Shown in pieces: positions 46,186-54,325 of a stretch of DNA of 64,000 nucleotides; the stretch's first letter is position 1; the number at the start of each line of letters is the position of its first letter. The notes under the pieces were generated by a model. The model was not told the origin of the DNA. It worked only from the letters and a program-made list of their open reading frames with translations, and did no database searches. Origin of the DNA: Nonomuraea polychroma (lineage in GTDB: Bacteria > Actinomycetota > Actinomycetes > Streptosporangiales > Streptosporangiaceae); contig NZ_SAUN01000001.1 of the NCBI RefSeq assembly GCF_004011505.1, forward strand, positions 9,947,501-10,011,500, written 5' to 3'. Both the position numbers and the translations under genes were made by a program.

Positions 46186-46296
46186 TCAGCGAGTGGGCTT
46201 CTGGTACCGGATGCGCTGCTCGCGAGCCTGCTCGGCGAGGGCCTTCAGATACGAGACGGAGCCCGACTGCTGCTTCTTCGACTTAAGGATTCTCAT
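46186..46296 (-). CDS. Possible 36-residue small protein upstream of EamA
   Basis: The frame starts ATG 46296 (MRILKSKKQQSGSVSYLK), is basic and helical, and ends with a TGA adjoining the GTG of the EamA gene. It has no strong ribosome site. The tight junction and the lack of a ribosome site for EamA support a translated leader, but no homologue is recalled. Confidence 0.4.
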   Translation of the reverse strand: MRILKSKKQQSGSVSYLKALAEQAREQRIRYQKPTR

Positions 46297-46346
46297 GCAT
46301 ATATTTTCATCTGCTTCAGATTGAAGGACAAGCGAGACTTTCTACG

Positions 46347-46362
46347 CTAAACCCTTTAGTCT
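46347..46362 (+). promoter_or_regulatory. LysR-type operator overlapping a -10
   Basis: CTAAA-N3-TTTAG (46347-46359) is a perfect inverted repeat and overlaps the -10 TAGTCT (46357-46362), which ends seven bases before the LysR start codon. This is the expected place for autoregulation and control of the divergent exporter. Confidence 0.6.
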
Positions 46363-46369
46363 GGCTTAC

Positions 46370-47290
46370 ATGTTGGACTTGAACCGGCTCAAGGCCCTTC
46401 ACGCCGTGCACGTCTACGGGTCGGTAGGCGCGGCGGCCGACGCGCTCATGGTCACGCCGTCCGCCGTGTCCCAGCAGATCGCCAAGCTGGAGCGGGAGAC
46501 CGGCGCCAGGCTCGTGGAGCGCAACGGCCGCGGCGTGCGGCTGACGGACGCCGCCGGGCTGCTCGCCGAGCATGCCGAGCGCATCCTCGCCCTGGTCGAG
46601 ACCGCCGAGGCGGACTTCGAGGCGCTGCGCGGCGAGGTCGTCGGCCGCCTCAACGTCGCCGCCTTCCCCACCGCCACGCGCGGCATCATGCCCAAGGCGC
46701 TGTCCGCGCTCCGGGATCGCCACCCCGACCTGTGGATCCAGCTCATGGAGCGCGAGCCCGAGCGGGTCGTGCGCGACGTGGCCAGGGGCGAGCTGGACCT
46801 GGGGGTCATCCAGGACTGGCTCAACAGGCCGATGGCGCTGCCCGACGGGTTGTCCAAGGCCACGCTGCTCGACGACATCGCCGACGTGGCGCTGCCCGCC
46901 GGCCATCCGCTGGCCGACGCCAAAGAAGTGGAGCTGGCCAAGCTGCACGGCGAGCGCTGGATCAGCTCCTCACCCGGCACCGTCTGCCACGACTGGCTGG
47001 TGTTCACCCTGCGCAACGCCTCTCTGGAGCCGGAGATCGCGTGCATGGCCGACGAATACCCGACGCAACTCGCGCTGGTGGCGGCCGGCCTGGGCTGCGC
47101 CATCGTGCCGCGGCTCGGCCGCGACTGCGTGCCCCCCGGCGTGCGGCTGGTGCCGATCCGCCCGCGGCAGTCGCGCCGCATCTACGCGGTGTGGCGGGCC
47201 GACGCGGCGCGCCGTCCCGCCATCAGGGCGCTGGTCGAGGCGCTCGCGGAGGCGAGCAGGGCACAGGAGAACGCGTGGGCGGTCAGCTGA
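46370..47290 (+). CDS. LysR-family regulator
   Basis: The 306-residue protein has an N-terminal winged helix (LNRLKALHAVHVYGSVGAAADALMVTPSAVSQQIAKLE) and a two-lobed effector domain. It is divergent to the EamA exporter, a common pair for amino-acid export control (as with LysG/LysE in Corynebacterium). ATG sits seven bases after TAGTCT, suggesting a leaderless mRNA. Effector unknown. Confidence 0.92.
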   Translation: MLDLNRLKALHAVHVYGSVGAAADALMVTPSAVSQQIAKLERETGARLVERNGRGVRLTDAAGLLAEHAERILALVETAEADFEALRGEVVGRLNVAAFPTATRGIMPKALSALRDRHPDLWIQLMEREPERVVRDVARGELDLGVIQDWLNRPMALPDGLSKATLLDDIADVALPAGHPLADAKEVELAKLHGERWISSSPGTVCHDWLVFTLRNASLEPEIACMADEYPTQLALVAAGLGCAIVPRLGRDCVPPGVRLVPIRPRQSRRIYAVWRADAARRPAIRALVEALAEASRAQENAWAVS

Positions 47291-47328
47291 CCGCTTGACC
47301 CGATCCAGCGGATAGGCTGTCCCACACC

Positions 47329-47967
47329 ATGGCTGAAACCACCGTCGTCCACCTTCTGCGCCACGGTGAGGTGCACAACCCGAGCGGCATCCTCTACGGC
47401 AGGCTGCCCGGATACCACCTGTCCCAGACAGGTCAGCTCATGGCTGAGACGGTCGCCAAGGCGGTCGGCGGCCGTGACATCGTGGCTCTCTACAGCTCGC
47501 CGCTCGAGCGCGCCCTGGAGACCGCGGCCCCGCTCGCCGACAAGCTCGGCCTGGAGATCCAGCAGGACATCCGCCTGATCGAGGCCGGCAACCTCCTGCA
47601 GGGCCGCCCGGTCGGGCAGGGGATGGCGCTGTTTCGAGACTGGCGCAACTACCGCTATTTCTGGAACCCGCTGCGCCCGTCGTGGGGCGAGGCCTACCCG
47701 GCCATCGTCGAGCGCATGAAGTCGATGGTCGACGAGGCCAGGGCGGCGGCACGCGGGCACGAGGCCGTGCTCGTCAGCCACCAGCTCCCGATCTGGGCGA
47801 TCAGGATGGCCGCCGAGGGCCGCAGGCTCTGGCACGATCCGCGGCGCAGGCAGTGTGCGCTGGCCAGCCTCACCACGCTGACGTTCGACGGCAACCGGCT
47901 GATCAGCATCGGCTACAGCGAGCCCGCCGGGACGCTGGACGCCGGGCCGTCCGTGCCCGGCGCATGA
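47329..47967 (+). CDS. Histidine phosphatase (phosphoglycerate-mutase-like)
   Basis: The 212-residue protein has the RHG motif (HLLRHGEVHN, phospho-acceptor His), the conserved SSPLERALETA and a second catalytic His in VLVSHQLPIW. It corresponds in position to Rv0525, between hemL and the cytochrome c maturation genes. It is a phosphatase of unknown substrate rather than a glycolytic mutase. A TAGGCT box lies 10 bases before the ATG. Confidence 0.9.
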   Translation: MAETTVVHLLRHGEVHNPSGILYGRLPGYHLSQTGQLMAETVAKAVGGRDIVALYSSPLERALETAAPLADKLGLEIQQDIRLIEAGNLLQGRPVGQGMALFRDWRNYRYFWNPLRPSWGEAYPAIVERMKSMVDEARAAARGHEAVLVSHQLPIWAIRMAAEGRRLWHDPRRRQCALASLTTLTFDGNRLISIGYSEPAGTLDAGPSVPGA

Positions 47968-48004
47968 GCCCGATGTCACCCGATGTCCGGGGCGTACGAC
48001 CCCG

Positions 48005-48029
48005 CCGGTAGAGTTGCAAGCTCTACCGG
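48005..48029 (+). promoter_or_regulatory. Inverted repeat in the ccs operon leader
   Basis: CCGGTAGAG-N7-CTCTACCGG is perfect over 9 bp and is followed at once by a second short palindrome TTGTAGTACAA (48030-48040) abutting the ribosome site of resA. It may be an operator, an attenuator or the terminator of the preceding gene. Confidence 0.5.
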
Positions 48030-48054
48030 TTGTAGTACAAGGAGATCTTCCTCC

Positions 48055-48621
48055 GTGCGCGCCAAGTCCATCTCCCTCGTGCTCCTGGCCGTACTGGCCG
48101 GGGGTTGCGCCGGCAACCAGAGCGGGCAGCCGCAGGCGGGTGACACCCGGTTCGTCGCGGGCGACGGGAAGATGCAGGTGTTCGCCGCGGCCGAGCGTGA
48201 GCCCGCGCCGGCGGTCCAGGGCCCGACGCTCGACGGGGGCACCGCCTCGCTGGCCGCGCACAAGGGCAAGGTCGTGGTGCTCAACTTCTGGGCGTCGTGG
48301 TGCGGCCCGTGCCGGGCGGAGGCGCCGGTGCTCAAGGAGGTCGCGGCCAAGACCAAGGGCAGCGGCGTGGAGTTCCTCGGCATCGACTTCAAGGACCGCC
48401 AGGCCGACGCGCTGGCGTTCGAGCGCACCGAGAAGACCGGCTACCCCTCGATCTTCGACCAGCCGGGCAAGGTGGCGCTGGCCTTCCAGGGCACCGTTCC
48501 GCCCGCGGCCATCCCGTCCACGCTGATCATCGACAAGCAGGGCAGGATCGCGGCCAGGGCGCTGGGCGCGGTCAAATACACCGACTTGATGGACACGGTG
48601 ACCAAGGTGCGCGATGAATGA
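48055..48621 (+). CDS. resA: ResA/TlpA-like thiol-disulfide lipoprotein
   Basis: The 188-residue protein has a lipobox (LLAVLAGGC) and a thioredoxin fold with active site WCGPC (FWASWCGPCRAEAPV). It keeps apocytochrome c heme-binding cysteines reduced outside the membrane. GTG 48055 was chosen; AAGGAG lies 11 bases upstream. It overlaps ccdA by 8 bp and heads the resA-ccdA-resB-ccsB operon. Confidence 0.93.
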   Translation: MRAKSISLVLLAVLAGGCAGNQSGQPQAGDTRFVAGDGKMQVFAAAEREPAPAVQGPTLDGGTASLAAHKGKVVVLNFWASWCGPCRAEAPVLKEVAAKTKGSGVEFLGIDFKDRQADALAFERTEKTGYPSIFDQPGKVALAFQGTVPPAAIPSTLIIDKQGRIAARALGAVKYTDLMDTVTKVRDE

Positions 48622-49336
48622 CGTCGTGGCCTCCGGGTCGCTGCTGCTGGCCGTGCCGATCGCGGTGCTGGCCGGGGTGGTGTCATTCCTGTCGCCGTGC
48701 GTGCTGCCGCTGGTGCCGGGCTACCTGTCGTACGTGACGGGCATGAGCGCCGACCCCAAGCGGGGACGGCTGGTGCTCGGGACGGCGTTGTTCGTGGCCG
48801 GGTTCGGTGTGGTGTTCGTGCTCAGCGGCGCGTTGTTCGGCGGGCTCGGGTCGGTGCTGCTGGGCAACGCCGAGATCATCACGCGCGTGCTGGGGGTGCT
48901 GACGATCCTGCTCGGGCTGGCGTTCCTGGGTGTCGTGCCCGGGTTGATGCGGGACGTGCGCATTCACCGGCTGCCCACCGCGGGCCTGGCCGGGGCGCCG
49001 TTGCTCGGGGTGGTGTTCGGGCTGGGATGGACGCCGTGCATCGGGCCCACGCTGGCCGTGGTGCTGGCGCTCGGGCTCAACGAGGGCAGCGCCGCCCGCG
49101 GCGCCCTCCTGGCCATGGCGTACGCGCTGGGTCTCGGGCTGCCGTTCGTGGGGGCGGCGCTGGCGTACAGCAAGGCCCTGCGGACGTTCCGGGCCATCCG
49201 CAAGCACTCACGCCTGATCACCAGGATCGGCGGCGGCATGATGGTGGCCGTCGGCGTGCTGCTGGTGACCGGGGTCTGGGGAGAGCTGATCGCCGGCATG
49301 CAGGGACTGATCGGCGCGTTCGAGCCGGTGATCTGA
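48614..49336 (+). CDS. ccdA: CcdA, thiol-disulfide electron carrier
   Basis: The 240-residue protein has six membrane spans and the two conserved Cys in SPCVLPLVPGYLSYVTG and GWTPCIGPTLA. It moves electrons from cytoplasmic thioredoxin to ResA. It overlaps both neighbours. Confidence 0.95.
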   Translation: MNDVVASGSLLLAVPIAVLAGVVSFLSPCVLPLVPGYLSYVTGMSADPKRGRLVLGTALFVAGFGVVFVLSGALFGGLGSVLLGNAEIITRVLGVLTILLGLAFLGVVPGLMRDVRIHRLPTAGLAGAPLLGVVFGLGWTPCIGPTLAVVLALGLNEGSAARGALLAMAYALGLGLPFVGAALAYSKALRTFRAIRKHSRLITRIGGGMMVAVGVLLVTGVWGELIAGMQGLIGAFEPVI

Positions 49337-50895
49337 TGAGCGTTCAGGAGCTGGAGAAGGAGCAGGCGCCCAAGCAGGCCGCCTTCGGGCTGACGGGCTG
49401 GCTGCGGTGGGGGTGGCGCACGCTCACCTCGATGCGGACGGCGCTGATCCTGCTGTTCCTGCTGGCGCTCGGCTCGGTGCCCGGCTCGCTGGTGCCCCAG
49501 CGCGGCGTCGAGCCGGACAAGGTGGCGCGGCTCTACGAGCAGAACCCGACGCTGGCCGAGTGGTACGACAGGTTCCAGCTGTTCGAGGTGTTCACCTCCA
49601 CCTGGTTCGCGGCCGTCTACCTGCTGCTGTTCACCTCGCTGATCGGCTGCATCATCCCGCGTACCGCGACCTACCTGCGCGAGCTGCGCCGCAGGCCGCC
49701 CGCCGCGCCGAAGAACCTCTCGCGCCTGCCGCACTTCGCCTCGTTCGAGGGCGACCTGGACGTGGAGAAGGCCGCCAGGCGGCTGCGCAAGCTGCGCTTC
49801 CGCGTCGAGACCGGGGACGGCTGGGTCTCCGCGGAGAAGGGCTACCTGCGGGAGACGGGAAACCTGTTCTTCCACATCGCCCTGCTCGGCATCCTGCTCG
49901 CGATCGGCGCCGGCTCCTTGTACGGCTACCGCGGCAACGTCCTGGTCGTGGAGGGCGACGGTTTCGCCAACACCGTGGCCGCCTACGACCGCTACATCCC
50001 GGGCAACCAGGTGTCGGCCGAGTCCCTGGAGCCGTTCTCGTTCCAGCTGACCGACTTCAAGGTCTCCTACCAGGTCACGGGCGACAAGAAGGGGCAGGCT
50101 CTCGACTACTCGGCCTATCTCAAGGTCAACGACTCGCCGGACGGGCCAGCCAGGGACTTCGAGCTCAAGGTCAACACGCCGCTCGAGGTCAACGGCACGC
50201 AGACCTACCTGATCGGCAACGGCTACGCCCCCGTCTTCAAGGTCACCGACGGCAAGGGACAGGTGGCGTTCGAGGGTGCGGTGCCGTGCCTGATCGAGGA
50301 CAAGGCCACGATGACGTCGGGATGCGTGGTCAAGGCGCCGGACGCGCAGCCTGAGCAGCTGGGGTTCCTGCTGCGGTTCCTGCCCACGAGCGTGCCGCTG
50401 ACCGACGGCACGTACGCTTCCGCGTTCCCCGGGGAGCTCAACCCCGAGGTGCAGCTCATCGGGGCCTTCACCGGTGACCTGGGCCTGCGCTCGGGCAAGC
50501 CGCAGTCGGTCTACGAGCTCGCGCCGCCCGAGGTCATGAAGAAGCTCACCCCGCTCGTCATGGGCACGAACGTGCCCAAGCCGCTCGCCGTCGGGCAGTC
50601 GGTCGACCTGCCCAAGGGGGCGGGCAAGCTGGAGTTCGTGGGGGTGAAGCAGTGGATCACCCTCCAGGTCGCCCATGACCCGGGGCGGGTGCCCGCCCTG
50701 GTGTTCGCCGGCACGGCCGTCGTCGCCATCGCGCTCTCGCTCATGATCCGGCGGCGCAGGGTCTTCGTGCGGGCCAGGGAGGGCACGGTCGAGGTGGGCG
50801 GCCTGACCCGTACCGAGGGCTCCGCGGCGGGCTTCGCCGAGGAGTTCGCCGACATCGTCAAGGTTCTATCAGCAGGAGAGAAGCATGTCCGCTGA
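49336..50895 (+). CDS. resB: ResB cytochrome c biogenesis protein
   Basis: The 519-residue protein has three N-terminal spans (about 33-52, 88-105, 177-198), a large outside domain and a C-terminal span (about 452-472), the usual ResB/Ccs1 layout, with SMRTALILLFLLALGSVPGSLVPQR at the start. It forms the heme-lyase complex with CcsB. It overlaps ccdA (TGATG) and the ccsB gene. Confidence 0.95.
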   Translation: MSVQELEKEQAPKQAAFGLTGWLRWGWRTLTSMRTALILLFLLALGSVPGSLVPQRGVEPDKVARLYEQNPTLAEWYDRFQLFEVFTSTWFAAVYLLLFTSLIGCIIPRTATYLRELRRRPPAAPKNLSRLPHFASFEGDLDVEKAARRLRKLRFRVETGDGWVSAEKGYLRETGNLFFHIALLGILLAIGAGSLYGYRGNVLVVEGDGFANTVAAYDRYIPGNQVSAESLEPFSFQLTDFKVSYQVTGDKKGQALDYSAYLKVNDSPDGPARDFELKVNTPLEVNGTQTYLIGNGYAPVFKVTDGKGQVAFEGAVPCLIEDKATMTSGCVVKAPDAQPEQLGFLLRFLPTSVPLTDGTYASAFPGELNPEVQLIGAFTGDLGLRSGKPQSVYELAPPEVMKKLTPLVMGTNVPKPLAVGQSVDLPKGAGKLEFVGVKQWITLQVAHDPGRVPALVFAGTAVVAIALSLMIRRRRVFVRAREGTVEVGGLTRTEGSAAGFAEEFADIVKVLSAGEKHVR

Positions 50896-51904
50896 GCAAC
50901 TCGCCGAGCTGAGCGACTTCTTCGTCGTCGCCGCGGTCCTGCTCTACGTCTTCGCCATGGTCGGCTTCGCGACGGAGCTGGCCTTCGGGCGTTTCCGGCC
51001 GGGCAAGGCGGCGGCCGAGGGCGCCGAGCGATCCCTCGTCAGGCAGCCGGCCGCGGTCGGAGCCGGGGGTGCGGGTGACGCCCTCGACGCCGGCGCCGCG
51101 GACGCGTCCGACGTCTCCGCCGCGGGCACGCCCGTCGCAGAGGACGGGGCGGTGGATGCGCAGGACGCGGGCGAGCAGCCGCGGGGGGCGGCCAGGGCCG
51201 GGACGGTGGCGCTGGTGCTCGCCTGGATCGGCTGGGCCGCCAACCTGGGCGCCATCGTCACGCGCGGGCTGGCCGTCGAACGGTGGCCGTGGGGCAACAT
51301 GTACGAGTTCGTGGTGGCCATCTCCTTCGCCGCCGTGACCGCGTTCCTCGGCACCCAGATCCGCCACAACGTGCGTTTCCTCGGCGCGTTCGTCATGGTG
51401 ACGGCCGCGCTCGGGCTCGGGCTCGCCTCCAAGGTCTTCTACACGGCCGCGGGCCCGGTCGTGCCCGCCCTGAACTCCTACTGGATCGCCATCCACGTCA
51501 CCGCGGCGATCGTCGCCAGCGGCCTGCTGACGATGGCCGGCGTCGCCGGCGTCCTCTACCTGGTGCGCGGGGACGGGATGTCCCGGCTGCCGGCACGCGA
51601 GGACCTCGAGCGGGTGGCGCACCGGGCGATCGTGTTCGCCTTCCCCCTGTGGACGTTCGCGGTGATCGCGGGCGCCCTGTGGGCGGACCGCGCTTGGGGC
51701 CGCTACTGGGGCTGGGACCCCAAGGAGGTCTGGTCGTTCATCACGTGGGTCGCTTACGCCGCCTATCTGCACGCCAGGGTGACGGCCGGATGGCGGGGAC
51801 GGTCCGCGACGATCGTGCAGCTGGTGGCGTTCGCCTGCCTGCTGTTCAACCTGATCGGCGTCAACATCTTCATCAGCGGTCTGCACAGCTACGCCGACGT
51901 GTGA
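50885..51904 (+). CDS. ccsB: CcsB (CcsA-type) cytochrome c heme lyase subunit
   Basis: The 339-residue protein has about eight spans and the WWD-type heme-handling motif in WGRYWGWDPKEVWSFITW. Conserved His residues are in the spans. A 60-residue Ala/Asp-rich cytoplasmic linker separates the first span (15-35) from the rest (about 100 onward), longer than in Bacillus CcsA. It overlaps resB by 11 bp. Confidence 0.94.
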   Translation: MSAEQLAELSDFFVVAAVLLYVFAMVGFATELAFGRFRPGKAAAEGAERSLVRQPAAVGAGGAGDALDAGAADASDVSAAGTPVAEDGAVDAQDAGEQPRGAARAGTVALVLAWIGWAANLGAIVTRGLAVERWPWGNMYEFVVAISFAAVTAFLGTQIRHNVRFLGAFVMVTAALGLGLASKVFYTAAGPVVPALNSYWIAIHVTAAIVASGLLTMAGVAGVLYLVRGDGMSRLPAREDLERVAHRAIVFAFPLWTFAVIAGALWADRAWGRYWGWDPKEVWSFITWVAYAAYLHARVTAGWRGRSATIVQLVAFACLLFNLIGVNIFISGLHSYADV

Positions 51905-51905
51905 T

Positions 51906-52199
51906 CTAGCCCAGATCGTCACCCCGCATGCGGCGCTCGAGGTCGCGGAGGAAGTCGGGGTCGTCGTCGGGCCCCTTCGGCATGCCCGGGCCGGGGGGAA
52001 CCGGCCAGGCCTGCCGCTCGGCCCGCGGGCGGCCGCGCGCCAGCCAGACCAGGCCACCGAGCAGCGGGACCAGCACGACGACCAGGAGCCACAGCGCCTT
52101 TGGCACGTTCCTGACTTCGTCTTCAGGGGAAGTGATCACGTCGAAGATGGAAAAGAGCCAGAAGGCCAGCAGCGCCAGGCCGATCAGAACACCTGCCAT
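51906..52199 (-). CDS. PLDc_N-domain small membrane protein
   Basis: The 97-residue protein has two spans and the cardiolipin-synthase N-terminal pattern (FWLFSIFDVITSPEDEVRNVPKALWLLVVVLVPLLGGLVWL), then a basic/acidic tail. No catalytic PLD domain follows. ATG 52199 lies six bases after TACAGT on the minus strand (leaderless); ATG 52217 would add six residues. The role of stand-alone PLDc_N proteins is unknown. Confidence 0.82.
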   Translation of the reverse strand: MAGVLIGLALLAFWLFSIFDVITSPEDEVRNVPKALWLLVVVLVPLLGGLVWLARGRPRAERQAWPVPPGPGMPKGPDDDPDFLRDLERRMRGDDLG

Positions 52200-52205
52200 G
52201 CCCGA

Positions 52206-52211
52206 ACTGTA
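52206..52211 (-). promoter_or_regulatory. -10 element of the leaderless PLDc_N gene
   Basis: TACAGT on the minus strand ends six bases before ATG 52199. Confidence 0.4.
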
Positions 52212-52322
52212 AGCCATTCGCGACGTGATCGTGCTTCCTGATGTCCCATTTCGGGTGACTAGGAGAAGATCCCCGTCGTACCGTGGAGTGTCCGCAGGCT
52301 GCCACGGGCGTTGAGGGGTGCG

Positions 52323-53435
52323 ATGGCCTTTTCCAACGACAAGGGCCGCCATCGTCGTGGCCGCTGGTGGCGGCGCGGGTCCTACCTCTTCTCGCGCCGT
52401 GCGGAGGCCCCCCGGGGGGCGGAGCGCTCGTTCTGGTCCAACGCCCGTGAGAGGCTCCAGGAGGCCTCCGGCGGTCCCGCCGAGGGTCAAGGGGTCAACG
52501 GTGCGAAGCGGCGCCGCTGGCCGGGCGCTGAGCGGCGCGAGCGGGCGGCCTGGCCCGGCGCTGAGCGGCGCGAGTGGCCGTTCAGGCCCGGCGAGGACGC
52601 GCGCGGATGGCCGATCAGGCCCGGCGAGGACGCGCGCGGGCGGCCGGCTTGGCCCGGCGAAGCCGCCCGCCCGGACGTCCAGAAGACGACCTGGGATGGT
52701 TTCGCGGTGCGAGAACACCGTCACGAGCAGCTGTCCGCGGCCGTGATGGAGCGCCCCCGCTACACCTGGTACGACTTCGAGCTCGACGACCGGCCACTCA
52801 GGGCGCAACCGCACCGGCCCGACGTGCCGTCCATGGGCGACGGCCTGCGCCACTGCGGGAAGCTGGAGCGGATCCTGCACCGCCAGTGGGACGCCAGGCA
52901 GGGCCCGCCACCACCCGACGTCGTACGCGCCGTCGAGAGCCTCGCCAGGCTGCCCGACCGGCTGAAGGAGAAGCTCGCGAACGGCCTGGAGGGCATCTAC
53001 GTCGGCCCGGGCGGTGTCCCCGACCTCGACGACATGGGCTACTTACGCGGCGCCCCGTTACCGTCGGGCCGCGCGACGTGGGACATCTGCGCCGGTGCGT
53101 ACGGAGATCGCAAGATCGTCGTCGGCGACCGCCCCTCGCCCACGCCCGACGTGATGATGCACGAGGTCGGCCACGCCATCGACGACATCGACTCGGCCTA
53201 TGGCGACTGGGTCTCCGACTCACCGGAGTTCGTCGACCTCTACGAGAAGGCCAGGCCCATCCTGGCCTCGGCCTTCCACCGCCAGGGCGGGGGGCTCGGG
53301 CGCAAGGAGTTCTTCGCCGACGCCTTCGCCGCCATCGCCGCCCGGCAGCGCCCCGCGCTCGTCGACATGCTCGGGGGTGACACGCGGATGGCGCTCAACG
53401 TCATGCTGTTCTTCAACCGGCGCTACGGAATCTAG
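52323..53435 (+). CDS. Predicted zinc metalloprotease-like protein with tandem-repeat N-terminus
   Basis: The 370-residue protein has no signal peptide. Residues 1-115 are basic, with an 11-residue tandem repeat (66-115: WPGAERRERAA-type units). The C-terminal half (about 190-370) is a globular domain with HEVGH at 280-284 and the downstream KEFFADAFA (E329), the zinc-ligand pattern of lethal-factor-like (ATLF, M34) peptidases. Proteolytic activity is inferred. GAGGGGT precedes ATG 52323. A small acidic protein gene follows after 11 bp. If it acts outside, a non-classical export route such as type VII would be needed. Confidence 0.72.
   Translation: MAFSNDKGRHRRGRWWRRGSYLFSRRAEAPRGAERSFWSNARERLQEASGGPAEGQGVNGAKRRRWPGAERRERAAWPGAERREWPFRPGEDARGWPIRPGEDARGRPAWPGEAARPDVQKTTWDGFAVREHRHEQLSAAVMERPRYTWYDFELDDRPLRAQPHRPDVPSMGDGLRHCGKLERILHRQWDARQGPPPPDVVRAVESLARLPDRLKEKLANGLEGIYVGPGGVPDLDDMGYLRGAPLPSGRATWDICAGAYGDRKIVVGDRPSPTPDVMMHEVGHAIDDIDSAYGDWVSDSPEFVDLYEKARPILASAFHRQGGGLGRKEFFADAFAAIAARQRPALVDMLGGDTRMALNVMLFFNRRYGI
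52518..52670 (+). repeat. 33-bp in-frame tandem repeat, about 4.6 units
   Basis: Units at 52518-52550, 52551-52583, 52584-52616, 52617-52649 and a partial one to 52670. Each encodes 11 residues of [WR]PG[AE] followed by acidic/basic residues. Units 1-2 and 3-4 are closest to each other, suggesting two rounds of duplication. The 33-bp length keeps the frame. Confidence 0.88.
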
Positions 53436-53446
53436 GTGGTTCGGTC

Positions 53447-53692
53447 ATGTACGTCATCCGGCTCGCGGACGGGACCTTGCGCGTACCGCAGAGCCTGACC
53501 AGCGAAGACGGGCGCCTGATCGGCAACGCGTACGTGGAGTTGCAGCCCGGCGACGCGGACTACGAGCAGTGGCTGGCCGAGTCGCTGACGGAGGAGGAGG
53601 CGGCGCGGCACCGCCGGCGCTGGGAAGAGGAGAACGACGACCTGGAGCGCGAGTTCCTGGCATTCAAGGCGGAGCAGGGAGAAGACGCCTGA
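53447..53692 (+). CDS. Small acidic protein, unknown function
   Basis: The 81-residue protein starts MYVIRLADGTLRVPQSLTSEDG and ends in a strongly charged helix (LTEEEAARHRRRWEEENDDLEREFLAFK), with coiled-coil character. AGGTGG precedes the ATG. It is 11 bp after the metalloprotease-like gene, so they are likely co-transcribed and may be partners; an inhibitor or chaperone role is only a guess. Confidence 0.7.
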   Translation: MYVIRLADGTLRVPQSLTSEDGRLIGNAYVELQPGDADYEQWLAESLTEEEAARHRRRWEEENDDLEREFLAFKAEQGEDA

Positions 53693-53846
53693 TCAAGCAG
53701 AGGGACTGGCGCCAGCCACGGTCGGCGGTTGGCGCCGCCCCATGCTTGCCGTACGGAAGTGTGCCGGGAAGCACGCGAACAGTGGCCATCTGCGTCCGCC
53801 GGCGGTGACCCTGCCATGATCACAGGATCACCGTCTGCGCGGATCG

Positions 53847-54068
53847 TCAGACGCGCGGGGACTCACCTGCTGGCCTGTCGGCCGTAAGAACGTCCTCGCC
53901 TCGGAGAAGGGCGTGGACTTCCGACTCGCGGAAGCGCCGGTGCCCTCCGGGGGTGCGGATACTGCTGATGCGGCCTGCCGCAGCCCAGCGCGTAACCGTC
54001 TTTGGGTCTACCCGGAAGAGGGCGGCAACCTCTCCTGGGGTCAGCAGACGCTCGCTGCTACTCTCCAC
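53847..54068 (-). CDS. bldC: BldC-type developmental regulator
   Basis: The 73-residue protein is a single MerR-like winged helix, LLTPGEVAALFRVDPKTVTRWAAAGRISSIRTPGGHRRFRESEVHALL, almost identical in the core to Streptomyces BldC, which binds head-to-tail on direct repeats to delay development. GTG 54068 has GGGGAG six bases upstream; TTG 54071 is an alternative. The C-terminal tail differs. About 260 bp of low-GC DNA upstream holds its control region. Confidence 0.92.
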   Translation of the reverse strand: MESSSERLLTPGEVAALFRVDPKTVTRWAAAGRISSIRTPGGHRRFRESEVHALLRGEDVLTADRPAGESPRV

Positions 54069-54205
54069 CAATCTCTCCCCCTCGCATCCCGCTTCCTGCC
54101 AGCGGGCGGACAGGTAACCAGTGTGTCGAGCGAAGCCTGATTTATCCGTGGTTTTCTACAAAGATCACGGGTTGTTATCAGCTGACTGCCCGATTGTTAT
54201 ATGAT

Positions 54206-54224
54206 AGAGCCTCTTTGGGGCTCT
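54206..54224. terminator. Short hairpin in the bldC upstream region
   Basis: AGAGCC-N7-GGCTCT in an AT-rich stretch between the divergent bldC and DUF4229 genes. A terminator is unexpected there, so it could be a leader or operator structure. Evidence is structural only. Confidence 0.3.
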
Positions 54225-54312
54225 CGTGGGTGTTTCTTTACGAAACTCCCTAACTGGGAACAGTAGCAGCGCGCGCGTCCGATGCGAAGAGCGACCGCTC
54301 CACGAGCCCGAG

Positions 54313-54318
54313 TAACCT
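54313..54318 (+). promoter_or_regulatory. -10 element of the leaderless DUF4229 gene
   Basis: TAACCT ends seven bases before GTG 54326. Confidence 0.5.
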
Positions 54319-54325
54319 CGAACAC

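Noticed and set aside
52518..52670. CRISPR or mobile-element repeat
   Set aside because: The 33-bp units are in frame, contiguous and encode an 11-residue protein repeat.
54172..54205. Vegetative promoter TTGTTA...TATGAT for the DUF4229 gene
   Set aside because: The spacing is 22 bases, too long, and a better -10 (TAACCT) lies at the start codon.
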